Source: Bradyrhizobium ivorense (GTDB lineage Bacteria; Pseudomonadota; Alphaproteobacteria; Rhizobiales; Xanthobacteraceae). From it: a stretch of 64,000 nt of DNA. Position 1 is the first letter of the stretch, and every line of letters starts with the position of its first letter. Under the pieces are notes generated by a model, which was not told where the DNA came from, made no database searches, and saw nothing but the letters and a program-made list of their open reading frames with translations. The DNA lies in NCBI RefSeq assembly GCF_900696085.1, contig NZ_CAADFC020000016.1:1054001-1118000 (forward strand), in the 5' to 3' direction. Position numbers and translations under genes: made by a program. Of this stretch, positions 49,511 through 58,210 are shown in pieces.

Positions 49511-50128
49511 ATGAAGCTCTATTACTCCCCCGGTGCCTGCTCCCTCTCCCCCCACATCGCGCTGCTCGAAGCCGACCTGCCCTATGAGTTGGTCAAGGTC
49601 GACCTGCGCGCCAAGAAGCTCGAAAGCGGCGACGATTTCTGGCAAGTGAACCCCAAGGGCCAGGTGCCCGCGCTGGCGCTCGATTCCGGCGAGATGGTCA
49701 CCGAGGGGCCGATCATCATCCAGATGATCGCCGACAAGGTTTCCGACAAGAAGCTGGCGCCGGCCCGCGACTCCAACGAGCGCTACAAGCTGCTCGAATG
49801 GCTGAACTACATCACCACCGAGTTGCACAAGAATCTCGGCCCGATGTTCTCGCCGGTGCTCGCCGACGACGCCAAGGCGTTCTTCAGGGACCGCGCGATG
49901 GGCAAGTTCAAATATGTCGAGAGCCAACTCGCCGGCCGCGACTATCTGATGGGCAGCCAGTTCACCGTCGCCGATGGCTACCTCTTCACCATGATCATGT
50001 GGGCAGCCGACCGGCTCGGCTTCGATCTCTCGGCGCTGCCCAATGTCACCGCCTACAAGGCCCGCGTCGCAGCGCGCCCGAAGGTGCAGGAAGCGCTGAA
50101 GAAGGAAGGCCTGCTCAAGGCGGCGTGA
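49511..50128 (+). CDS. gstA: beta-class glutathione S-transferase
   Basis: A 205-residue cytosolic GST. MKLYYSPGACSLSPHIAL carries Cys10, the residue that forms a mixed disulfide with glutathione in beta-class enzymes. NPKGQVPAL holds the cis-proline and EGPIIIQMIAD the glutathione-binding acid-polar pair; the C-terminal helical domain contains FTVADGYLFTMIMWA. A strong terminator follows. Expression is probably controlled by the divergent MarR. Confidence 0.95.
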   Translation: MKLYYSPGACSLSPHIALLEADLPYELVKVDLRAKKLESGDDFWQVNPKGQVPALALDSGEMVTEGPIIIQMIADKVSDKKLAPARDSNERYKLLEWLNYITTELHKNLGPMFSPVLADDAKAFFRDRAMGKFKYVESQLAGRDYLMGSQFTVADGYLFTMIMWAADRLGFDLSALPNVTAYKARVAARPKVQEALKKEGLLKAA

Positions 50129-50150
50129 GCTCGCGATCGCAATGAAAGCG

Positions 50151-50182
50151 AAAGAGCCGGATCGCCGATCCGGCTCTTTTTT
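50151..50182 (+). terminator. rho-independent terminator of gstA
   Basis: AAAGAGCCGGATC-GCC-GATCCGGCTCTTT forms a perfect 13-bp stem and ends in six T residues, 22 bp after the stop. Confidence 0.95.
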
Positions 50183-50361
50183 GTGCACGCTGATTCTCTT
50201 CCTCAGGCAGGCGCGCCGGAACCAAACAATTTGATCGGTATTGTAGTGATTAACAATGAGTCGGCGTTGTTCGCGCGTTGGGCGTTGCCGTTCTTGTTCA
50301 CGCGATCCAACTGACCCACTATGACCTGCGGCGTGCCCTCCGCTCCAACTGGTCTAAAAAT

Positions 50362-50688
50362 GTGACGATCGCCATTACCCTGTTGTTCGCGAGCGTGCTG
50401 GCCGGTCTGGCCACCGGCTTATACTTGCGCGTCTGGGCGCTGTTGCTGGTGTCGCCGGCGGTCGCGCTGCTGGCCGCGATCGTGCTGCAGTCCAACGGCT
50501 TTGGATTCGCCGGCGGGGTTGCGCTCGTGGTCGGCAGCCTCGTGGCCTGTCAGCTCGCCTATCTCGCCGGGATGTCTTTCGCTCCGCGGGCCGACAGCTC
50601 AATGGCGGAAGAAATCGACGGCGCCCCAGGCGGCCAGCGCCAGCAGCAGATCCGCGGCAAGAAGGAGCAGCGCCAGGCCCGCCCATGA
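50362..50688 (+). CDS. small multi-span membrane protein
   Basis: A 108-residue protein with three to four membrane helices (TIAITLLFASVLAGLATGLY; VWALLLVSPAVALLAAIVL; FAGGVALVVGSLVACQLAYL). The start is uncertain: GTG at 50362 begins directly at the first helix, and a TTG at 50278 would add 28 residues without better signals. The last ~30 residues are hydrophilic and lie in the region shared with the opposite-strand gene. Family resembles short hypothetical membrane proteins common in Bradyrhizobium. No function. Confidence 0.5.
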   Translation: MTIAITLLFASVLAGLATGLYLRVWALLLVSPAVALLAAIVLQSNGFGFAGGVALVVGSLVACQLAYLAGMSFAPRADSSMAEEIDGAPGGQRQQQIRGKKEQRQARP

Positions 50689-50808
50689 GGGCCCCTTGCG
50701 GCGCAGCCGAAGCAGCCACCCGCGGCCCGACGGCAGGCGCAGCAAGCCAACCGGCGCGCTTTTCGCCGCAGTGTCGGCAGCGTCTTTTCGGAACACCAGG
50801 GAACTCAT
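50599..50808 (-). CDS. small single-span membrane protein
   Basis: A 69-residue protein: basic N-half (RLPSGRGWLLRLRRKGPS) followed by one membrane helix (WAGLALLLLAADLLLALAAW, ~42-61) and a short tail. The layout looks protein-like, but the ribosome-binding site is weak. It overlaps the opposite-strand gene by 90 bp. It may be the real gene of the pair. Confidence 0.45.
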   Translation of the reverse strand: MSSLVFRKDAADTAAKSAPVGLLRLPSGRGWLLRLRRKGPSWAGLALLLLAADLLLALAAWGAVDFFRH

Positions 50809-50970
50809 GACGGAACACCTTTGGCGCTGAACGTGGTCGCGGACGGCTATCGATTCAGCAGCAAGAGTGGTGCCAGTACGGAGCAAGCATGGTGCTCGCG
50901 GGGAGCTAGCGTGGCGGTAGTTTGACCGGCGTGACAGCGCGGCGGCGATGACGAGATTTGATCCGACCAC

Positions 50971-51055
50971 GTGGCCCGGATGGAGCGCAGCGCAATCCGG
51001 GGCAGGCGCATCGGCAGAAAACGCCCCGGATTTCGCTGCGCTCCATCCGGGCTAC
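50971..51055. repeat. palindromic intergenic repeat (gtagcccggatg family), copy 3
   Basis: GTGGCCCGGATGGAGCGCAG and CTGCGCTCCATCCGGGCTAC pair almost perfectly. It lies directly against a copy of another repeat family (51059-51193) in the 406-bp gap before the fad operon end; 50809-50970 holds nothing recognisable. Confidence 0.9.
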
Positions 51056-51058
51056 AAG

Positions 51059-51193
51059 TCTTCTCCTTCCCCCTGAAAGGGGGAAGGTCGGGATGGGGGT
51101 CGGCCACACGCACCGTCGCTCGTGGAGAGAGTTGATCCCCACCCGCTTTGCTCTGCGAGCAAAGCGACCTCCCCTTTTCAAGGGGAGGTTAGG
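51059..51193. repeat. palindromic intergenic repeat (cctccccttg...ggagg family), copy 3
   Basis: Opposite orientation to 9787-9947: CTTCCCCCTGAAAGGGGGAAGG, GGATGGGGG, then CCCACCCGCTTTGCTC, GAGCAAAGC and CCTCCCCTTTTCAAGGGGAGG. It ends 22 bp from the stop of the FadB-like gene. Confidence 0.9.
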
Positions 51194-51214
51194 ACGCCGC
51201 TTCGGCGACGAGAA

Positions 51215-53440
51215 CTACTCCGCGGCCTGCGCCGCCGGCTTCTTCGGCGGGAAGCGGCCGTAGAAGGTCTCGCCCTTGGCGGCCATCTCTTCCAGCAGTT
51301 TCGGCGGCGTGAAGCGCGAGCCGTATTTCTTCTCGAAGCTGTGACACAGCGCGACGAAATTTTTCGTGCCCATGAAGTCGATATAGGACAGCGCGCCGCC
51401 GGTGAACGGGGCGAAGCCGAAGCCGAGGATCGAGCCGACATCGGCCTCGCGCACGTCGGTGATGACGTGGTCCTCGACCGTGCGCGCAGCTTCCACCGCC
51501 TGCGCCACCAGGAAGCGCTGCTTCAATTCCTCGACGCTGAGCGTGTCGGGGTCGAGCTGCTTCGGCTGCAGGCTGGCGAGCCCCGGCCACAGGCTCTTCT
51601 GACCCTTGCCCTTTTCCGGATAGTCGTAAAAGCCCTTGCCGTTCTTGCGGCCGAAGCGGCCCTGCTTCTCGACCATCTCGACCATCAGCTTCTTCTGCGC
51701 CTGGTCGACCGCGTTGGGACCGAGATCGGCCTCGGTGGCCTTGGTGATCTTCAGCCCGAGATCGAGCGCGACCTCGTCCTGCAGCGACAGCGGGCCGACC
51801 GGCATGCCGGCCATCTTGGCGGTGTTCTCGATCATCGCCGGCGGCACGCCTTCGAGCAGCATCTCGTTGCCCTCGGCGATGTAGCGCATCACGCAGCGGT
51901 TGGCGAAGAAGCCGCGGGAGTCGTTCACAACAATCGGGGTCTTGCCGATGGCGCGCACATAGTCCAGCGCGGTCGCCAGCGCGACGTCGCCGGTGTTCTT
52001 GCCGAGGATGATCTCGACCAGCATCATCTTCTCGACCGGCGAGAAGAAGTGGATGCCGATGAACTTGCCCTGGTCCTTGAATTCTTCCGCGAGCGAGTTG
52101 ATCGGCAAGGTCGAGGTGTTGGAGGCGAAGATCGCGCCGGACTTGAGCAGCGGCTGCGCCTTGGCATAGGTATCGGCCTTGACCTTGCGGTCCTCGAACA
52201 CGGCCTCGATGACGAGGTCGCAGTCGCTGATCGCGTTGTAGTCGGCCGTCGCCGTAATGCGCGCGAGAATGGCGTCGCCCGCCTCCTGCTTCATGCGGCC
52301 CTTGGCAACCTGGCCGTCGACCACGCTCTTGGCGTGACCCTTGCCCTTGTCGGCGCTCTCCTGGTCGCGATCGACAAGCACGACGTCGATGCCGGCCTGC
52401 GCCGAGACGTAACCGACGCTGGCGCCCATGAAGCCGGCGCCGATCACGGCGAGCTTCTTCACCTTGGTCGGCGGCACGCCGGCCGGGCGGCGCGCGCCCT
52501 TGTTGAGCTCCTGCATCGACAGGAACAGCGAGCGGATCATCGCCGCCGCTTCCTTCGAGCGCAGCACACTCGTGAAGTAACGCGACTCGACGCGCAGCGC
52601 GGCGTCGATCGGCAACTGCAGACCTTCATAGACGCAGCTCATGATGGCGCGCGCGGCCGGATAATTGTCGAACGTCTCGCGGCGGTAGATCGCGTTGCCG
52701 GCCGGGAACATCTGCATGCCCATCTTGGAGAAGACCGGGCCGCCGGGCAGCTTGAAGCCCTTCTCGTCCCACGGCGCGACGGCCTTGCCGCCGCCCTTGA
52801 TCCAGTCCTTCGCCGCCTTGATCAGATCGGCGGCGGGAACGATGGCGTGGATCAGATTGAGCGCCTTGGCGCGGTCGAGCTTGACCGCCTCGCCCTTGAG
52901 CAGCAGCGTCATCGCATCCTGCGGCGGCACGAGACGCGGCACGCGCTGGGTGCCCCCAGCGCCGGGGAACAGGCCGACCTTGATCTCGGGCAGGCCGAGC
53001 CGGGTCTTCGGATTGTCGGCGGCGACGCGATAGTGGCAGGCCAGCGTGACCTCGAAGCCGCCGCCGAGCGCGAGGCCGTTGATCGCGGCGACCCACGGCT
53101 TGCCGGAGGTCTCGATCGCGCGGAACGCCAGCGACATCTGGCGGCTCTGCTCGAACAGCATCTGGTTGGCGGCTTCCTCGCCCTTCTCTTTCAGGAGCTT
53201 GGCATAGGCGTGGTTCATGCCCTCGAGCATCGAGAGGTCGGCGCCGGCGCAGAACGCCTCCTTGGCCGAAGTGATGACCACACCCTTGATCGCGGCATCG
53301 CTCGTGGTCTGCTTGATGATCTCGCCGAGCTCCTGGTTGGAGAGCTCGTCGAACACGTTCATCGAGCGGCCCGGGATGTCCCAGGTGACCAGCGCAATGC
53401 CGTCGGCATCGGTCTCGAACTTGAAATTCTTGTAGGCCAT
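51215..53440 (-). CDS. multifunctional beta-oxidation protein (enoyl-CoA hydratase / 3-hydroxyacyl-CoA dehydrogenase), FadB/FadJ-like
   Basis: A 741-residue cytosolic protein. Residues ~1-190 are an enoyl-CoA hydratase with both catalytic glutamates (GGGFEVTLACH; LGLPEIKVGLFPGAGG). A linker follows, then the NAD-binding domain VKKLAVIGAGFMGASVGYV (~325-345) with FFSPVEKMMLVEII carrying the catalytic His region, and a C-terminal 3HCDH domain. It hydrates and oxidises acyl-CoA intermediates. It follows the thiolase by 19 bp and is the last gene of the operon. Confidence 0.96.
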   Translation of the reverse strand: MAYKNFKFETDADGIALVTWDIPGRSMNVFDELSNQELGEIIKQTTSDAAIKGVVITSAKEAFCAGADLSMLEGMNHAYAKLLKEKGEEAANQMLFEQSRQMSLAFRAIETSGKPWVAAINGLALGGGFEVTLACHYRVAADNPKTRLGLPEIKVGLFPGAGGTQRVPRLVPPQDAMTLLLKGEAVKLDRAKALNLIHAIVPAADLIKAAKDWIKGGGKAVAPWDEKGFKLPGGPVFSKMGMQMFPAGNAIYRRETFDNYPAARAIMSCVYEGLQLPIDAALRVESRYFTSVLRSKEAAAMIRSLFLSMQELNKGARRPAGVPPTKVKKLAVIGAGFMGASVGYVSAQAGIDVVLVDRDQESADKGKGHAKSVVDGQVAKGRMKQEAGDAILARITATADYNAISDCDLVIEAVFEDRKVKADTYAKAQPLLKSGAIFASNTSTLPINSLAEEFKDQGKFIGIHFFSPVEKMMLVEIILGKNTGDVALATALDYVRAIGKTPIVVNDSRGFFANRCVMRYIAEGNEMLLEGVPPAMIENTAKMAGMPVGPLSLQDEVALDLGLKITKATEADLGPNAVDQAQKKLMVEMVEKQGRFGRKNGKGFYDYPEKGKGQKSLWPGLASLQPKQLDPDTLSVEELKQRFLVAQAVEAARTVEDHVITDVREADVGSILGFGFAPFTGGALSYIDFMGTKNFVALCHSFEKKYGSRFTPPKLLEEMAAKGETFYGRFPPKKPAAQAAE

Positions 53441-53459
53441 GTTGTTCGCTCCCCTCGCC

Positions 53460-54668
<1,209 letters not shown>

Positions 54669-54744
54669 GACGCCCTCCGTGATATGAGGATCATAATATA
54701 TAGCCGAAGGAAGCCGTCGCCGCAGCAGGTGCGGCGACGATTTT

Positions 54745-56535
54745 TCAGAACGCTTCCGCGGCCAGTTCCATCGTGGTGGCGCTGCCGCTCTGGATCCGCG
54801 CCAGGTGCACCGCGGTCTCCGGCAGCAGCTTCTCCATGAAGAAGCGACCGGTCACCAGCTTGGTGGCCAGATAGGGCGCGGCGCCGGAGGCGGTGATCTT
54901 GTCCTGCGCCACCTTGGCCATCCTCGCCCACATGTAGCCGAGCGCGACCAGGCCGAACAATTTCATGTAGTCGGTCGCGGCGGCGCCGGCATTGTCGGGC
55001 TTGGCCAGCGCATTCTGCATCAGCCAGCCGGTCGCCTGCTGCAGATGGCCGAGCGCCGCCGACAGCGGGGTGATGAACGGCTTCATCGCCTCGTCGCCGC
55101 CATGCTCCTTGGCGTAGGCGCCGACCTCGCCGAAGAACGCCATCGCGGCCCGGCCGCCGTCGCGCGGCAGCTTGCGGCCGACCAGGTCGAGCGCCTGAAT
55201 GCCGTTGGCGCCCTCATAGATCATCGAGATGCGGGCATCGCGCACGAACTGCTCCATGCCGTGCTCGGCGATGTAGCCGTGGCCGCCGAACATCTGCTGC
55301 GCGGAGACCGTGTTGGCGAAGCCGGTGTCGGTCAGCACGCCCTTCAGCACCGGCGTCATCAGGCCCATATGGTCGTCGGCCTCCTGGCGATCCTTGGGAT
55401 CGTTGGAGCGGTGGGCGACGTCGCTCTTCAGCGCGGTCCAGACCACCATGGCGCGCGCCGCCTCATTGAAGGCGCGGATGGTGAGCAGCGTGCGGCGCAC
55501 GTCGGGATGCACGATGATCGGATCAGCCGGCTTGTCGGCCGCCTTGACGCCGGTCAGCGAGCGGCCCTGCAGGCGCTCGCGCGCATAGGCGACCGCGTTC
55601 TGATAGGCGACCTCGGACTGCGCGAGGCCCTGCACGGCGACGCCGAGGCGGGCCTCGTTCATCATCACGAACATGCCCTGCATGCCCTTGTTCTCTTCGC
55701 CGATCAGCCAGCCGGTGGCGTTGTCGTAGTTCATCACACAGGTCGAATTGCCGTGGATGCCCATCTTGTGCTCGATCGAACCGCAGGTGACGCCGTTGCG
55801 CGCACCCAGCGAGCCGTCGGCATTGACCAGCACCTTCGGCACGACGAACAGCGAGACACCCTTGATGCCGGCGGGCGCGCCTTCGATCCGCGCCAGCACC
55901 AGATGGATGATGTTCTCAGTGAGATCGTGCTCACCGGCGGAAATGAAAATCTTGGTGCCGGTGATCTTGAAGCTGCCGTCCTGCTGGCGCACTGCCTTGG
56001 TACGGAGCAGGCCGAGATCGGTGCCGCAATGCGGCTCGGTCAGGTTCATGGTACCGGTCCATTCGCCGGCGACCATCTTCGGCACATAGGTCTTCTTCTG
56101 CTCGGGCGTACCGTGCACCAGGAGCGCGGCGGTCGCGCCCATGGTGAGGCCGCCATACATCGAGAACGCCATGTTGGCCGAGATCTGGAATTCGTTGACC
56201 GCCTGCGAGAGCGTCACCGGCAGGCCCTGGCCGCCATATTCCGCCGGTGCCGACAGGCCGAGCCAGCCGCCTTCGGCGACCTGCTTGAAGGCTTCCTTGA
56301 AACCCTTCGGCGTGGTGACGCTGCCGTCGTCGCTGCGCTTGCAGCCTTCGAGATCGCCGACCCGGTTGAGCGGCTGCAGCACTTCCTCGCTGAGCTTGGC
56401 GGCCTCGCCGAGGATCGCCTCGCGCACATCGGCGGAGGCGTCGGTGAAGCCGGGAAGGTTGTCATAGCGGTCGATCTGGAAGACGTCGTTGAGCAGGAAG
56501 GTGACATCCTCGACGGGGGCTTTGTAGGTCGGCAT
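54745..56535 (-). CDS. acyl-CoA dehydrogenase with C-terminal domain
   Basis: A 596-residue flavoprotein that catalyses the first oxidation of beta-oxidation. It includes an N-terminal AcdN-like segment (YKAPVEDVTFLLNDVFQIDR), the acyl-CoA dehydrogenase core (MNLTEPHCGTDLGLLRTKAV; TGTKIFISAGEHDL), and the catalytic glutamate in MIYEGANGIQALD. The extra C-terminal domain places it with the DmdC/AcdB-type subgroup, whose substrates include long-chain and methylthio-acyl-CoA. The ATG at 56535 is the family start. It lies 106 bp after the NTF2-like gene. Confidence 0.95.
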   Translation of the reverse strand: MPTYKAPVEDVTFLLNDVFQIDRYDNLPGFTDASADVREAILGEAAKLSEEVLQPLNRVGDLEGCKRSDDGSVTTPKGFKEAFKQVAEGGWLGLSAPAEYGGQGLPVTLSQAVNEFQISANMAFSMYGGLTMGATAALLVHGTPEQKKTYVPKMVAGEWTGTMNLTEPHCGTDLGLLRTKAVRQQDGSFKITGTKIFISAGEHDLTENIIHLVLARIEGAPAGIKGVSLFVVPKVLVNADGSLGARNGVTCGSIEHKMGIHGNSTCVMNYDNATGWLIGEENKGMQGMFVMMNEARLGVAVQGLAQSEVAYQNAVAYARERLQGRSLTGVKAADKPADPIIVHPDVRRTLLTIRAFNEAARAMVVWTALKSDVAHRSNDPKDRQEADDHMGLMTPVLKGVLTDTGFANTVSAQQMFGGHGYIAEHGMEQFVRDARISMIYEGANGIQALDLVGRKLPRDGGRAAMAFFGEVGAYAKEHGGDEAMKPFITPLSAALGHLQQATGWLMQNALAKPDNAGAAATDYMKLFGLVALGYMWARMAKVAQDKITASGAAPYLATKLVTGRFFMEKLLPETAVHLARIQSGSATTMELAAEAF

Positions 56536-56641
56536 CTTGGTCTCCCGGCTGGCTCGTGGTCGCATTCGCGACAATCGCTGCGCAGCTTGCTTGGGTGAGT
56601 TGGAACGAACCTTATCCGCTTCCGGCTGGCTGCGGCAGGTC

Positions 56642-57058
56642 CTATCGGGACTGTGATTGCGACGTAGCGCCGCTTTGCTTCATCAGCTCGGCACCCATCA
56701 TCTGGTGCAGCAGGTTGATGGCCTTGAGCGGACGCACCATCACCTTGAAATGCGTGATCCGGCCATCACCATCGAACGTGATGATGTCGACGCCGTTGAG
56801 CTTGATGCCGTCGATCTCGTTCTCGAATTCGAGCACCGCGCCGCTGTCGTTGGTCCACTCGCCCAGATACTTGAAGGTGGGACCGCCGAGCACCTTGGCG
56901 GCGCTGGTCAGATATTTGAAGGTGATGTCGCGGCCGCGCTGCGGCGTGTGCACGACCGGGCTTTCGAACACCGCATCGGAATGCAGCAGGTCCCACAACG
57001 CCGATGTGTCGTGGGACTTCATGTAGGCGTACCACTTGTCGAGACCCGGCTTGCTCAT
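56642..57058 (-). CDS. NTF2-like (SnoaL-type) protein, first gene of the fad operon
   Basis: A 138-residue cystatin/NTF2-fold protein: WYAYMKSHDTSALWDLLHSD, then VFESPVVHTPQRGRDITFKY and DIITFDGDGRITHFKVMVRP. The fold binds small hydrophobic ligands or acts as an isomerase/hydratase; the role in lipid metabolism is unknown. The start at 57058 is chosen because the fold begins there. It lies just downstream of the fad promoter and is the operon's first gene. Confidence 0.88.
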   Translation of the reverse strand: MSKPGLDKWYAYMKSHDTSALWDLLHSDAVFESPVVHTPQRGRDITFKYLTSAAKVLGGPTFKYLGEWTNDSGAVLEFENEIDGIKLNGVDIITFDGDGRITHFKVMVRPLKAINLLHQMMGAELMKQSGATSQSQSR

Positions 57059-57140
57059 TCGGACGTCTCCTGCGGCGGGTTTAAGGTTTAAGAAGAAGCC
57101 TGAACACCGCGCGCCCACGGCGGGCGCGGCGGCGGTCACC

Positions 57141-57182
57141 ATATGCATATTGACGCATATGCACAGTAGCGCATAAAGTCAA
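57141..57182. promoter_or_regulatory. overlapping divergent promoters and palindromes between the fad operon and padR
   Basis: Two perfect palindromes: ATATGCATAT (57141-57150) and GCATATGC (57155-57162). Minus-strand promoter TTGACT (57182-57177), 17 bp, TATGCG (57159-57154) has its -10 inside the second palindrome. Plus-strand promoter TTGACG (57150-57155), 16 bp, CATAAA (57172-57177) has its -35 between the palindromes. Binding there would affect both. Confidence 0.65.
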
Positions 57183-57225
57183 GCGAACTGAAGAATGGCC
57201 TTTTCGGGAACCGGGATGGAGGTGG

Positions 57226-57816
57226 GTGTTGGCGCTCGGTGACGCAATCCTCGCGTGCCTCACGGAACGTCCAATGACGGGCTATGAGCTCGCCAAGACG
57301 TTCGATGCCTCGATCGGCTTCTTCTGGAAGGCCGACCACCAGCAGATCTATCGCGAGCTGTCCCGGCTGCGCGACAAGGGCCAGGTCCAGGGCCGCGAGG
57401 TGGTGCAGTCCGGCAAGCCGAACAAGCTGGTCTATACCCTGACCGCCGAGGGCCGCGCGGCGCTGCGGCACTGGGGAGCGCGGCCGAGCGTGCCACCCTC
57501 GATCAAGGACGACCTGCTGGTCCGGCTCTATGCGCTCGACGGCGTCGACATCGAATCCCTGCGCACCGATTTGATGGCGCGGCTGGAGCATCACCGCGAC
57601 CGCTACGAGCGCTACGAGCGGATGCTCAACAAGCGCTTTCCCGATGGCACCGCGCCGCCGGCCGACCTCGGCAAGATGCTCAACCTGCGTCTCGGGATGC
57701 GCCATGAGCGCGTCGTGGTGGAGTGGTGTGAGGAGGCGCTCGACGCGCTGTCCGCGATCTCCCAGCGCAACAACGTGCTGCCGCTCGACGACAGCAAGCG
57801 CGAGAGCAACGGCTAG
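57226..57816 (+). CDS. PadR-family transcriptional regulator
   Basis: A 196-residue regulator with the PadR winged helix at the N-terminus (ALGDAILACLTERPMTGYEL; ADHQQIYRELSRLRDKGQVQ; YTLTAEGRAALRHW) and a C-terminal AphA-like helical dimerisation domain (LEHHRDRYERYERMLNKRFP). GTG start at 57226 with GGATGGAGG upstream. Divergent from the fad operon, so it is the likely repressor of it and of itself, with acyl-CoA or a related ligand as inducer (inference). Confidence 0.93.
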   Translation: MLALGDAILACLTERPMTGYELAKTFDASIGFFWKADHQQIYRELSRLRDKGQVQGREVVQSGKPNKLVYTLTAEGRAALRHWGARPSVPPSIKDDLLVRLYALDGVDIESLRTDLMARLEHHRDRYERYERMLNKRFPDGTAPPADLGKMLNLRLGMRHERVVVEWCEEALDALSAISQRNNVLPLDDSKRESNG

Positions 57817-57825
57817 AAACAATTC

Positions 57826-57957
57826 TTAACCTCCCCTTGAAAATGGGAGGTCGCTTTGCTCGCAGAGCAAAGCGGGTGGGGATCATGTCTCTCCACGCAC
57901 AGCAGTGTCTGAGGCAGACCCCCATCCCGGCCTTCCCCTTTCAGGGGGAAGGAGAAG
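57826..57957. repeat. palindromic intergenic repeat (cctccccttg...ggagg family), copy 4
   Basis: Same arrangement as 9787-9947: CCTCCCCTTGAAAATGGGAGG, GCTTTGCTC/GAGCAAAGC and CTTCCCCTTTCAGGGGGAAGG. Located 10 bp after the padR stop. Confidence 0.9.
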
Positions 57958-58069
57958 TTCGGAGCCCCGAATTGCGCGCGGAGCGACTCAACGGCGACGC
58001 AAATCGCTGTCCTGTTCCGGCGCAACAGGTTCCCTAATTGCTAACTTTAGGGCCCCTCGGCCGCATTCC

Positions 58070-58085
58070 TTAACCCGTTATTTAC
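58070..58085 (+). promoter_or_regulatory. CtrA-like box upstream of the PodJ-like gene
   Basis: TTAA (58070-58073), seven bases, TTTAC (58081-58085) differs by one base from the consensus TTAA-N7-TTAAC. It lies about 125 bp upstream of the start codon. The rest of 57958-58210 shows no clear -35/-10 pair. Confidence 0.4.
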
Positions 58086-58210
58086 CGTGACGGGAAAAAG
58101 TCGACAGCTGAGGCAGACGACCCGCGCAGAATTCGATTGTCTCTTAACGGGAATGCGCGGGGAGGCTGCGGGCGCAGGGTACAGCGCCGGAGTCGGGACC
58201 GGACGGAATC

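Noticed and set aside
54805..56598. 597-codon plus-strand frame opposite the acyl-CoA dehydrogenase
   Set aside because: Antisense shadow caused by high GC; no ribosome-binding site or motif.
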